Positions 11,281 to 21,989 of a stretch of DNA of 64,000 nucleotides are shown piece by piece. Position numbers and translations under genes: made by a program. Each line of letters begins with the position of its first letter. Position 1 is the first letter of the stretch. The stretch comes from Druceiella hillmani (Eukaryota; Arthropoda; Insecta; Lepidoptera; Hepialidae): positions 12,057,501-12,121,500 of the forward strand of contig JAYKKI010000006.1 in the NCBI GenBank assembly GCA_039881145.1, read 5' to 3'. Below the pieces are notes generated by a model that had not been told where the DNA came from, searched no databases, and worked only from the letters and a program-made list of their open reading frames with translations.

Positions 11281-11929
11281 CATTTTATTAAGCATTCTTT
11301 ATTGAAAAAATAAATTCTCGTTGCATCGAAACTGTTTATGAGGTTTCGTTTTACTGCCGATTTTCAGAATTTTCTTTATCATCCTTCCCTTCGTCCATCT
11401 GTATGATAGCCCATTTCAAGAGTTTTGGGAACGAATCTTAAGATAGTGGACATTATTCGGGTTTTGAGTTTTTAATTGCTCTAAGGTTTGCCATGCTATT
11501 AGAACCCATTAATGACTAAACGTAAATAAAAAACATTATTCTTATATAACATTTATTTTTATAATATTTGGAGGTGTAGAAACAACAAAAGGAAAAAATA
11601 TATAAAAAAGTTGTTTTTGTTTTAAATAGTTTTAGGTGTATTTGATTGAGTACACTAGTCACCTATGTGTAAAATTTTTCAAATCACTCTTTTTCAACGC
11701 AGATTGTTTTTAAACATTTCGTGCACTCCCAGCGTACTCTAGAGGGACAAATAACACAGCATAACTGCTTCTCAATTTTTTTGGAGAAATGTCTATACTA
11801 TATTGATATAACTATATTGAGGCAAACCTTCAACTAAAGACGAAGACGGTCGTGCCTTTTTTCGCATTTCTTACCGTAAATAGTGCCAAAAAATACTGCG
11901 TCAAAACAAAAGTTGAACCATAGGATTGT
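11281..11929. other. Non-coding stretch
   Basis: No gene is recognised. AT-rich, with a short simple A-rich patch. It may include unrecognisable 5' piggyBac sequence. Confidence 0.4.
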
Positions 11930-13030
11930 CATGCATCAGGTATTTGCAACTGCCATATCTACCATGTACAGTACTCTGGAGAGGACGTTTACGATTCAAA
12001 CAATAAATAAAAAATAAAAGGCATAACTATGGCATAAAACTTTATACGTTGACGGAACCTGATGGCCCCGTACAGAAGTTTCGCGTAGATGTTCATATAA
12101 ATGGAGTGCCCGTTTTGTAGTTTTGGGTATTAGGACGCAGAAGTTTCAGGAAAATGTCACGCAGAAAGAGTTGTCATGCAATTGCTGGAAAATAAACTAC
12201 AAAATGGGCACTCCATTTACATGGACAACTTTTATAACAGCGTTGGATTTGCTTAAAAACTGTTTAACAACCAAACTTACTGAACTGGTACGTTGAGAAA
12301 AGATTTGAAAGAAAATCTTGTCGAAATATCCAAAAAAAATTTATAAAGGTGATAATGTGGCACTTTGCAAGGATGGGGTAATAGTATGAAAATGGAAAGA
12401 TAAATGTCTGGTGATGTATATCACCACAGAGTTTCAAAGCGAAATGACGCCGGTAACAAACAAGCGGGGCCAGACTACAAACAAACCTAAACCTATAATA
12501 AAATACAACGAGTTCAGGTCAGGTAATTATTTAATTTGATATTTTTATATTTTATTCCCTATATGAATTGACAACAGGCATATTTTATGACAAACAATAA
12601 TAATGTAAGCATTATTTGTTTTATTTTTGACAGGATCAGCTTCTGGCATTCTATCCATGCGAAAGGAAAACTCTTCATTGGTACTTGAAACTGGCTGTCC
12701 ATAATTTTCAATTATTGTTTATAAACTCTCATAAAATATATAACAAATGCTCTGAAAATGAAAAAAATGAACTTGTATGATTACCGTCTCGCATGTATAA
12801 ATCAACCAACTGTTACTAGATAAAATTCCCGCATCCGTCGCTGCCCCGAGTCGAAGAACCCTTCAGCCAGTGCATAAAATTGCTAAAATTATGGGGAAAA
12901 AAACTCAGAGTACTTTGAAACGCAAGTGCTCAAAATCTAAAAAAACACAAAAACACGGTTGGGCATTGTGAGATATGTGAAAACAAACCAGGTGTATGCT
13001 TTGATTGCTTCGACATTTATCATATATAAT
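11930..13030 (+). pseudogene. piggyBac transposase remnant
   Basis: The frames are broken but the matches are clear. LWRGRLRFKQ, then IKNKRHNYGIKLYTLTEPDG (about 11,970-12,070), is the region around the piggyBac core. After a partly inverted or duplicated stretch (12,095-12,220) come HLHGQLL (MDNFYNS in the shifted frame), TGTLRKDLKENLVEISKKN and TNKPKPIIKYNEF (12,230-12,520). The C-terminus (12,645-13,030) gives YPCERKTLHWYLKLAVHN and a Cys-rich tail with CEICENKPGVCFDCF, the PHD-like/RING-like end of the transposase. More than ten stops or frameshifts make it inactive. Terminal repeats and the TTAA duplication were not found. Confidence 0.85.
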
Positions 13031-13331
13031 TATTATTTTGGATATTTTTGATTTAATATCTATAGTTATTTTTTTTATTTAGATATATATATTTTGATTC
13101 GTCATGTAAAATTTGAATTAAAATAAGAAGTTACTTTTTGTGTTAAATTTATGTTGGATTTATTATCTCAAACTTAAAAGCTGATCTCTTGTATTTCAGA
13201 ATGAGATATTCAGTAAATTGAAAGTATTTATTAATCTGAAAAATATTTAAATGTAACTTCAAAGTTCCTATAATGTTGTGATTGTTATAAAAAAAAATAT
13301 TTGATTTTTACTGGAATAAATAGTAACATAG
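13031..13331. other. AT-rich spacer with BEL target-site copy
   Basis: No coding signal. CATAG at 13,327-13,331 is the left copy of the 5-bp target duplication of the BEL/Pao element. Confidence 0.6.
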
Positions 13332-13560
13332 TGTTACGTTTAGCTTAATGTAATTGAGTTTTTATATTTAAAACTAAATCAAACCAGTTGTTAACAATAA
13401 TTGATTTATATAGTTTACTTTTTTTTGTAACTGGCAACATGAGTATGGAGTCTTTAGAGAAATAAATAATTTGGCTGTCATGTTTTTACGGACATTCTAT
13501 TATTTTATAAAGTGTATTTTAAAGACAAGAATTGGTTAAATTCTTCGTCATATCTCAACA
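13332..13560 (+). repeat. 5' long terminal repeat of the BEL/Pao element
   Basis: 229 bp, starting TG and ending CA. It is nearly identical to 18,393-18,623. A primer-binding-site-like GTGGTGACCCCGACGTGA follows at about 13,562. Confidence 0.95.
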
Positions 13561-13561
13561 T

Positions 13562-13579
13562 GTGGTGACCCCGACGTGA
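13562..13579 (+). promoter_or_regulatory. Probable tRNA primer-binding site
   Basis: GTGGTGACCCCGACGTGA lies one or two bases past the 5' LTR, as expected for a minus-strand primer site. TGGTGACCCCGAC-type sequence is usual in retroelements primed from a tRNA 3' end (TGG complementary to CCA). Which tRNA is not determined. Confidence 0.7.
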
Positions 13580-13646
13580 TAAAAAATTGAAGATTCTGCA
13601 TCGGACCTTTTGACATTCAGATCGGAAGAGCGCAACAAATTACAAG

Positions 13647-14833
13647 ATGGAAGCTAACATAAAGAAGCGAGCGCGGATTCGGGCTACTTTTACAAAGTTG
13701 TATAAAAGTATAAAGGCGCTTTAAGAGGATTAAAATTCAAAGGTAGATGATATTTTAATTAAATATGATCCATTAGAAAGAACATATAATAATTTACTGG
13801 TAATGGATGAAGCCATTTTAGAAATGTTGTTAGAAAAAGAAACTGAGCAGTTAAAATATGATGACGAATACGAGAACGTCGAAGAATATCGTCAAAAGTT
13901 TGAAGAAATAAGACATCGTTTACAATTACTAAACGATAAATTACTTAAAAATGCCCCAAATGTAGAATATTCCGAAAAGACAAAATTGAAATTACCGAAA
14001 ATTGAATTAATGAGATTTGGTGGCGAAATAAAAGATTGGCTTACGTTCTGGAGCCAATTCAAAAGGATAAATGATGATAAACATATGGAGTTGGAGACAA
14101 ATTCCAATATTTAATGCAATGCATGATTCCCGGTACTAGGGCAAAGGAAATAATAGATAGTTACCCACCTACCGCGGAAAATTATCATAAAGCCATTGAG
14201 AGTTTACAAAAAAGATTTGGAAGAGAAGAGTTGCTTATAGAATATTATGTCAGAGAACTTTTGGGACTTGTGATAAAAAATGCTACAAATATAAAATCTA
14301 AGTTAAGCATTATTCAGTTGTATGACAAATTAGAATCTCATTTAAGAGCATTAGAATCGATAGGAATGACATCAGATAAGTACGCAGCCATGCTGTTCCC
14401 CCTAGTGGAATCCTGTATACCTGAAGACATTTTGAGAATTTGGCTAAGAAATCCTTCCCTCAATGAAGAAGATAAGTCATATAGCAAGAGATTGAATAAT
14501 CTTTTGTCCTTTTTGAGAGCAGAGGTAGAAGGGGAAGAAAGGATTTATTTGGCCAAGACTGGAATTAAACAAAATGAATATATTCTGAAAAGGCAAAGAC
14601 CTATAGATCAAGAGTCGACTCAGCCAACTGCTAGTGATTTATTTGTCAGTAATAAAAATGATCATAAAATATTGTGCGTGTTTTGTGAAAAGTCGTCCCA
14701 TCTAAGTAAGGACTGTTTCCATGGACAAAAGATGAATTCTGAAGAGAAAATGAATATTTTAAAGTCTAAAAGATGTTGCTATTCCTGTTTAAAGATTGGA
14801 CATACATCGTCAAGTAGTTCGAGCTTTAATTGA
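13647..14833 (+). pseudogene. BEL/Pao gag (nucleocapsid) region, disrupted
   Basis: Gag packages element RNA. The likely start is ATG 13,647, but two in-frame TAA codons occur at about 13,723. An open frame then runs from ATG 13,803 to 14,114, with LPKIELMRFGGEIKDWLTFW, a typical Pao gag motif. A one-base frameshift near 14,088 moves the frame to 14,114-14,833. That part ends in one complete zinc knuckle (CVFCEKSSHLSKDC, about 14,677) and the start of a second (CCYSCLKIGHTS). The second knuckle runs straight into protease sequence, so its C-terminal Cys and the linker are deleted. It is inactive as it stands. Confidence 0.85.
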
Positions 14834-15590
14834 CACAGGCTCTCAAAGCTCGTATATTTTGGAATCTTCCGTAAAAAAACTCGGACTCAGGCCAACTCAC
14901 TCTCAAGGCTTAACTCATGTGGTGTTTGGTGGAGCAACATCTTACAAACAGCATAACTGTTATGTCGTAGAAGTTCATAATTTAAATACATCATATTTTT
15001 GTAAAATTACAGTACTAGACCAGCCTCAAATTTGTGGACCGATACCTCACATAAAGGATCAACTTGATTTAAAAGAGCTGAAACAAAAGGGTATCAAAAT
15101 CACCGATTTTAGTCAAGAGATCCGTCCAATAGAAATGCTGATCGCAGCTGATATGGCTGGCAAAATTTACACTGGAAAAGTAATACCACTGAAATCAGGT
15201 TTAACAGCTATGGAAACCTATTTAGGATGGGTCGTTATGGGAATGCAGACAAGTGATCATTCAAGAAAATCTATAGATGCAGTGTCAAGCTCCCTGTTGT
15301 CCCAAAGTTTTAATATTGAAAATTTATGGAATTTAGAAGCCCTAGGTATTCAATATCCTTATGAGTCAAAAGATAAAATTGAACTAGAAAATGCTGTGAG
15401 GGAAAATCTCATAAAGACAATGACTGTTGAAGATGGCAGATATGAAGTGAAATTACCATGGAAATGTAAAGACTGTCTGCATAACAACAGAATTCTGGCT
15501 GAGAAAAGATTAGAAAAGACTAAATTGCACAAAATAAATATGAAGCTTACAATGCAGTTTTGGAGGAATGGCTACAAGAAGACTTTATAG
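14796..15590 (+). pseudogene. BEL/Pao aspartic protease and start of polymerase region
   Basis: The catalytic motif ALIDTGSQSSYI (Asp at about 14,832) identifies a retropepsin-like protease, followed by KLGLRP and by GPIPHIKDQLDL. IEMLIAADMAGKIYTGKV and LGWVVMG are conserved between protease and reverse transcriptase in BEL/Pao. The frame is open for 264 codons. The first residues derive from the gag zinc knuckle because of the deletion at about 14,810. A frameshift near 15,565 moves coding into the next block. Confidence 0.85.
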
Positions 15591-17400
15591 AGGTAGTACC
15601 TCCTGAAGAATTATCTCAGCCATCTTGCTACTTGCCACATCGAGGGGTCTTCAAAGAAGGAAATGTAACGACCAAAGTTAGACCAGTTTTTGATGCGTCA
15701 AGTAAGTTGAAAGGGCATCGTTCTCTAAACGAATCTTTAGAAAAGGGCCCAAACACTGGAACTTATACCTAGTATTTTGATGAAATTCAGGGAAGATAAA
15801 ATAGGAGTGGTCTCTGACATCAAGAAAACTTTTCTACAAATTTCAGTCTGTCCTGAAGAACGCAACTTTTTACGATTTCTCTGGTGGGGGAACAGTGATG
15901 CTGTGATAGAACACTCTAAGAAGGATATTCAAGTTTACAGACACAAAAGAGTGGTTTTCGGCCTCACATGCTCACCTTTCATGCTAGGAGCTGTTATACA
16001 GCATCATTTGGACAAATCTGCGCCTGAAATACTACATATAGCACAGAAGCTGAAGAAATCATTTTATGTTGATAACTGTGTTACATCTGTAAACTCAAAA
16101 GAAGAATATGAAGAGTTTGTTGAAACATCTACGAAGTTAATGACAGAAGCCAGAATGGAATTAAGAGGCTGGGAATCAAGCAGCTTAGAAAAACCGGATA
16201 AAGAATGTGAACCAACACCAATTCTAGGACTACTCTGGGATAAAGAAGAAGACACATTATTTTGCAACGTAAATAATATCTCGGAGACAACAGGAATTCT
16301 TACTAGACGAACCTTACTTTCTATAACCCAAAAGGTTTTCGGCCCTATAGGATTCACAAGTCCAGTTACATTATATCCGAAAGTTCTGCTGCAAGAAAGC
16401 TGGAAGGAGAAACTTAGTTGGGACACAAGTTTGCCAAAAGAAGTTTGTGACAAATTCTTGAAGTGGTTTCAAGAACTGAATCTCTTGAAACATCTGAAAA
16501 TTCCTAGACGCATAATACTTGAAGATGCGGCATCAGTTAGTTTACATGTATTTTGTGATGCGTCTGGACTTTCTTATGCAGCAGTAGTCTTTGTGAGAAA
16601 TGTTCGACATGATGAAATTTGTGTGCAAATGGCTTTAGCTAAATCAAAAGTCGCACCGTTAAAGAAGATGACCATTCCACGATTAGAACTGATGGCTTGT
16701 ACTATAGGAGCGAGACTTTTGGATTTTGTGAAGAAAACTTTGGAACTGAAAGATGTTCCAGAATATGTTTGGACGGACTCGGCCACAGCATTATATTGGA
16801 TCTGTCATGAAGAGCCATGGGGAGTTTTCGTTCAAAATCGAGTAAAGGAAATACGAAAACTTTCAAACACAGAAGATTGGCGACATATTCGAGGAACCCA
16901 GAATCCTGCAGATTTGCCTTCCAGAGGTTGTAGCGTTGAAAAATTGATAAACTCCCGTTGGTGGGAGGGACCGGAATGGCTGTCTAAAGAAGAACGGGAG
17001 TGGCCTAAATCCAGTGTTCAAAGTACTGGTGAAGCAAATCAAGAAAAGCTGAAGGTTGCACTAGTAGTCAATAGTCCACTAGATAGAGAGTGGTATGTGC
17101 AATATTTTTCCAGCTACAAGAAGATTCTTAGAATGGTTGCATGGATGAGAAGATTCATTTCCAATTGTAAAAGAAGTCAACAAGAGCGCTTAAAAGGTGA
17201 ATTATCGGGGGAAGAAATAAATGCAGCCGAAAAGAATTTGATGAAAATTGTACAGCAAGAGCAGCTCAGTGACGAATATTTGAGAAGTCTAAAAACTGTC
17301 ACATCCTTTGAAGATAAAGAAGGACTAATCCGAGTCAAAACAAAGTTAACTGAACGGAAGGATCTTTCCTTTTATGTTTTAGAAGATTTATTGCTAGACG
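15560..17400 (+). pseudogene. BEL/Pao reverse transcriptase and RNase H
   Basis: 15,560-15,772 gives VRPVFDASSK, the first reverse-transcriptase block, and ends at a TAG. 15,777-17,465 continues with VVSDIKKTFLQISV (first catalytic Asp), RVVFGLTCSPFMLG and FYVDNC (about 16,062), the YVDD box with Asn in place of the second Asp, a variant seen in BEL/Pao. RNase H follows with FCDASGLSYAA, IPRLELMAC and WTDSATALYWI, then RGTQNPADLPSRG. This block is open for 562 codons and is the best-preserved part of the element. At about 17,380 the homology jumps into mid-integrase. Confidence 0.9.
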
Positions 17401-18256
17401 TGGACGGCCCCATATTGTGTACAGCGATAATGGCACGAATTTTGTTGGTGCGAACAACTTATTGACATCTATCGATTGGGAAGCCGTACAAAAAGAGGCA
17501 CACATGAAAAGAATAATCTGGACGTTCATCCCTCCCACGGCTGCCTGGTGGGGTGGCTTTTGGGAAAGACTCATTCAAGTGCTAAAGAAAATGCTACGAC
17601 GGGTTTTGGGCAGAGCATGCGTCACTTACGAAGAGATGGTTACTTTACTGTACGACTGTGAATCAATCATCAATTCTCGGCCCATAACCTACATTTCGGA
17701 AAATGACCAATATTTGAATCCCTTGACCCCTGCCATGTTCTTGCAGGATATGCACACGGTGGGAGTTCCAGATTTAGACCATCTTGATGAAATTGATATC
17801 ACCCGAAGATACCGTTATCAACAAAACTTAAGAGAAGAATTGAGAAAACGCTTCCGTTCTGAATATCTAGGACAGTTAGTTTTGGCAAAGTCTAATAACA
17901 AGTGTGAAGAGGTAAAATTAAACGACATTGTCTTAGTAGAAGATACAAGCAAGAAGAGAGCTTTTTGGCCTCTAGGACGTGTTATAGCTATATTCCCTGG
18001 GAAAGATGGGATTAGTAGAGTGGTAAAGATAAAGACTGATTCTGGAGAATTACTTCGTCCGGTACAACGTGTTTATCCCTTGGAAGTTGAAGTTTTCAGT
18101 AATTCATATGAGGAAGTGCAAAAGACTGTAGGTCAACTACGGGAAAAGAACAGGGTTCTGAGCCTTTCTGTACCAAAAGAGATGCCGGAACAAACAACCA
18201 GATCTCGAAGAGTCATTCATTTACCGTCTAAGCTAAGGGATTTTGAACTGTCCTGA
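17380..18256 (+). pseudogene. BEL/Pao integrase, C-terminal half
   Basis: Integrase inserts element DNA into the genome. The frame contains RGRP then YSDNGTNFVGANN (second catalytic Asp), WWGGFWERLIQVLKKML (catalytic Glu) and the C-terminal domain with FWPLGRV and LRPVQRVYPLEVE. The HHCC zinc finger and the first catalytic Asp are missing, because sequence jumps directly from the pre-integrase region to the second Asp region at about 17,380-17,400. The remaining frame (from ATG 17,417) is open for 279 codons and ends with TGA. Confidence 0.9.
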
Positions 18257-18378
18257 AGAGACTGATATGGACTCTAAATGTTGATTTCTGAGTATTTAGT
18301 TAAATTCTATGTTTAGGAAAGAAATTTGTTATAATATTAATTGCTTATGCTCCTGGGTTTTGATGAAATGAGTTCATC

Positions 18379-18392
18379 AAAAGGTGGTAGGA
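18379..18392 (+). promoter_or_regulatory. Polypurine tract of the BEL/Pao element
   Basis: AAAAGGTGGTAGGA directly precedes the 3' LTR. This is the expected position and composition of a plus-strand primer tract, though it is interrupted by two T residues. Confidence 0.75.
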
Positions 18393-18623
18393 TGTTACGT
18401 TTAGCCTAATGTAATTGAGTTTTTATATTTAAAACTAAACCAAACCAGTTGTTAACAATAATTGATTTATATAGTTTACTTTTTTTGTAACTGGCAACAT
18501 GAAAAAGTATGGAGTCTTTAGAGAAATAAATAATTTGGCTGTCATGTTTTTACGGACGTTCTATTATTTTATAAAGTGTATTTTAAAGACAAGAATTGGT
18601 TAAATTCTTCGTCATTCTCAACA
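18393..18623 (+). repeat. 3' long terminal repeat of the BEL/Pao element
   Basis: 231 bp. It differs from the 5' LTR mainly by a 4-bp AAAA insertion before GTATGGAG, a shorter T run and about three substitutions. It is followed by the CATAG target copy. Confidence 0.95.
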
Positions 18624-18820
18624 CATAGATTGAAATAGATAGCTCCGCGTATGTGCGGGGCTGACACAGAGATTGAAATTTTCAAACCTGGTGCCAAGCT
18701 CGCATACATGTGGAATTGTTTTTAATTAATTATATTAAAATATCATTTTATGTATGTATAAATGCTAATTTTATAATATCTAGCAATATACATGTATATT
18801 GCCAGTCTATCAAAAAAATT

Positions 18821-18854
18821 AGTCTGTTTTAGCTGTATATAGCTAAAACAGACT
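18821..18854. repeat. Perfect 14-bp hairpin
   Basis: AGTCTGTTTTAGCT (18,821-18,834) and its exact reverse complement (18,841-18,854) flank GTATAT. Confidence 0.85.
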
Positions 18855-18964
18855 CACAAATATTTTGGCCATACGCATAAGACCAGGAATTTCAGCCGAC
18901 AGCGAAGTTGTAAAGTACTGTGTCGACATCATCAAACCACATTATATAAGAAAACCAGAAGTGT

Positions 18965-19001
18965 AGTCACGTATCTGGTGTCTATCACCAGATACGTGAC
19001 T
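18965..19001. repeat. Perfect 16-bp hairpin
   Basis: AGTCACGTATCTGGTG (18,965-18,980) and its exact reverse complement (18,986-19,001) flank TCTAT. Function unknown; a tiny palindromic insertion is possible. Confidence 0.85.
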
Positions 19002-19624
19002 GCATATGATACTACAATGACAGAGCTGTTTCAAATAGCTTATGTACTAGTAAACTGAAAATACCAGACTGCGACAAGAAAGTTTTTTTTCGATTATCAA
19101 CAACGTTAAAAAAAATAGCGATAGCGTAAAAAATATAACTGTAGCTTTTTCACACATTTGGCGCATTCACAAATCTTAAAGTTTAGTTCAAAGTTACTTA
19201 TAACACAATAATAATTTTATAAAAGTTTATTGCTAAAAAGTCTCTCATGTAGTCTTACTAATAATTTCTTAAGTAGCCACAGCGCTCCTTTAAAACGTAC
19301 GAGGCTACGACGCTACAAGGTTAATCAAAGAAGGGGATTTCAACTGTAGACGTGCCGCTTAATAAAAATATTGGAAATTACTCAGGAAACTGAAATGAAA
19401 ATACTAGGACGTATTCTCATGTAAGTTGCCTTTCCTTAGCCTATTATATCATGAAAATATTTAATTTATATTCTGCATCCACTAACTCCTGTTTATAATT
19501 AGTAAACTGTAATCACGTGTTCAGCTGTTACTCTGGAAGTAAATATATTGGGTTACCTAATAAGTTTTTAAACACGAGTTGCCGTCAACAATTTTTATTA
19601 AAAAAATTATGTGTTACACTAAAT

Positions 19625-20449
19625 TTAAGTATGCACCATTATTATCTACTACTTGTCGCCATCTAGTTGGCAGTGACAATATGCCTTGTAAAATTCCGGT
19701 GACTTTGATTTAAAAAATTGTGCGAGGTCGTTTTAGAGGTCTTCTTTACCGTCGGTGTTTTTTCCACGTAAATGGTTACTTAGAGCCCTGAATAAATGGT
19801 AATCAGAGGGCGCAATGCCAGGCGAATATGGTGGACGAGTGAGTAAAACCCAGCCGAGTTCCTTTAATTTATCACGAGTACGTTTTGCAACATGTGGTAT
19901 AGCATTATCATGTATAAAATAAACTCGATCTTGTTGACTAATCATTTTGTTAACTAATCGGTCAAATTGTTCACAGTAAATATTTGCATTAATTGTAGAT
20001 TCCTCTGGAAGCAACTCCCAATGAACAATACCATTGACATTCCACCAGCAGCTGAGCATCACCTTTTTGGCACTTATTTCAGGTTTGGATACTGAAACTC
20101 CTGTTTCTCCGACACCCAACCATTGACGTTTGCTTGTATGGTTAATGTATGTAACCCACTTCTCATGGCCAGTTACTAACTGATCCAGTCACTCGAAGTT
20201 TTGTTTCAATGTCAATAAATGTTGACAAATATCAACTCTGTCCAATTCAACAGGATGTCTGGTACGGGGTTCGTCCTTAAGATCGTAGTATTCATTTCTG
20301 AAGTTTCTGAACCAAATCGTTACCGTCGCGTCAGACACTGTGGACTCGCTCATCGCATGACATACACTATTTGTGGCAGTCTTTGCATCGTAACCCAGAC
20401 GAAATTCGTAAATTAATAGTATCAGTATTTGATATTGATTTAAATCCAT
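19625..20449 (-). pseudogene. mariner transposase, inactivated
   Basis: Minus strand, ATG at 20,449. The N-terminus (86 codons) has ATVTIWFRNFRNEYYDL and DEPRTRHPVELD of the mariner helix-turn-helix region. An internal deletion then joins VELD to RVDICQHLL, removing roughly 60 residues. The first catalytic motif reads VTGHEKWVTYINHTSKRQWL, so the usual Asp of TGDEKW is His (codon at 20,165-20,167). A second frame (20,119-19,733) keeps HDNAIPHVAKRTRDKLKELG (second Asp) and PPYSPGIAPSDYHLFRALSN (third Asp of the D34D triad). After a frameshift, SLPTRWRQVVDNNG closes the protein near 19,632. Clear terminal repeats were not identified. It is inactive by substitution, deletion and frameshift. Confidence 0.92.
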
Positions 20450-21271
20450 TATCTTTCATGTAATTCCCCTTAAGATTCGACGCTGACTGTTGTCAACTGA
20501 CTACACTTTGGTCTATTTATACCCTACAGTAAAACCTTCTAGCAGGTTTGAGAATCTTTCGAGAAAGTCCTGAAGTTACTAGCTAACCTAACATTTACTT
20601 TAGTTAACATGACAATTACGATACATGTAATAGGTGGCGTTAATAATATTATTTACCTATTATTTGCTACCCCAACATGATAGTTACAATATATTGCAAT
20701 GCATAATAGTTAAAAGTAAACATAGAATTATCAATAATACCATGTATAGTAATGTTTTGATTAATATTAAAATATTATACAGATTCTATGCCCAAAAAAT
20801 TCGTAAATTTATAATGTTTAACTTGTTCAAAAAAGGGATGTAACATTGCAATGTTTTCCAAATTCAAACACTTAAGTAGCTTGTGAACATGGCTTAATAA
20901 AACATGCTTACATTCTTAATTTTAAAACTTGAAGGACAGTTTCAAGAACATCTTTCTTACAAATTTCAAATGAAAATAGTTATAAAATATTTATTTATTC
21001 TGATCAACGTCTTTTTACAAAGCATAGAGGTTCAACTACTAGTAGATCAACAATGAGATAAAAGGGACATAATATTTCAGAAAAAAGGTAATAGTTTACA
21101 GGGAGTCACAGAGACTCACAAATCATATAATGCACTATAGTAATTTTGGGGTCTATCAAGTCGATCCCAATATAAGCCAAACGAACTTTAATAAAAAAGT
21201 TTCCGCATTACAATACTTAAAATGTAATATGTATATTTAAATTGTATTAGTATGTATATGGATTAGATTAA
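20450..21271. other. AT-rich non-coding stretch
   Basis: The first part is the 5' flank of the mariner gene. No coding homology is seen elsewhere; a 69-codon frame at 20,634-20,843 is Ile/Asn-rich without motifs. Confidence 0.45.
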
Positions 21272-21989
21272 GGGCCTATGCAGACGACGTTTTTTAAACG
21301 AGCTGACTGATGCGCGTCAAACGCAACTAAAACGGGCAGCAAACGCATTGCAGTCGGCAAGTTGTGTACCATTGCAAACTTTCATAATATGAACCTCGCA
21401 TCTGTATCGGTACAAATGTGCAGCTACATCGATACTGACACGCCATAAGCGCCCGTTTGTATCGTTACAAAGGCGCAGATATGAGAATATGGAGGCGGCT
21501 ATCATTATTCGGCATTGAGACAGCAGTATAAGATGGCGTCGCTAGAGACAACACTACTTACGCCGGCTTTAATACGGTTTTTAAAACGAAAACGTAGAAA
21601 AAGCGAGCGTCAATATTGGACACGCCAATTCACGATTGTGTGGCTACTATAATATAACATTTAAAAAAAATAAATAAACATAGGAAACATTTTTCAATTT
21701 TAAAAACATTTTTTCTCGGATGTCATATTCGATATTTCAAGAACTCATTTTGATTATAAGACCGAAGTTAACTCGTCAAAATATTATGATAAAGTCATGT
21801 GTATCGACGAAGAAACTTTTATTTACAACTTTTAGGTAAGTAAAACTACATTTATTGATTAGTTTTTTTATTTACTACTTATAATTCCATAGACAATCCT
21901 TCGTATAATGAAATTACAAATTTAATTTTTTGTTTATGTCCTTAAATTACGAAAACGTTTTATTCAATCAAACATGTCAGTAATTACAT

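Larger units (their letters stand above)
13332..18623 (+). mobile_element. BEL/Pao LTR retrotransposon, complete ends, internally deleted
   Basis: The 5' LTR is 13,332-13,560 and the 3' LTR 18,393-18,623. Both begin TGTTACGTTTAG and end TCTCAACA. Five-base CATAG copies flank the element (13,327-13,331 and 18,624-18,628), the duplication size expected for BEL/Pao. The two LTRs differ by about three substitutions and three small indels, so insertion is fairly recent. The order gag, zinc knuckle, aspartic protease, reverse transcriptase, RNase H, integrase is that of BEL/Pao. Two deletions (between gag and protease at about 14,810, and in integrase at about 17,380) plus stops make it non-autonomous. 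Confidence 0.95.
18624..19624. other. Non-coding stretch with strong hairpins
   Basis: No gene is recognised. It holds two perfect inverted repeats, listed separately. The rest is AT-rich with no supported feature. Confidence 0.5.

Noticed and set aside
16064..16453. 129-codon minus-strand frame inside the BEL element
   Set aside because: Shadow of the reverse transcriptase; no independent homology.
18821..19001. Hairpins as intrinsic transcription terminators
   Set aside because: The context is eukaryotic transposon-rich DNA, loops are not followed by functional T-tracts, and no bacterial gene precedes them.
19551..20600. Terminal inverted repeats of the mariner copy
   Set aside because: GGTTACCTAATAAGTTTTTA at about 19,552 looks like a possible end, but no matching inverted copy was found on the other side.
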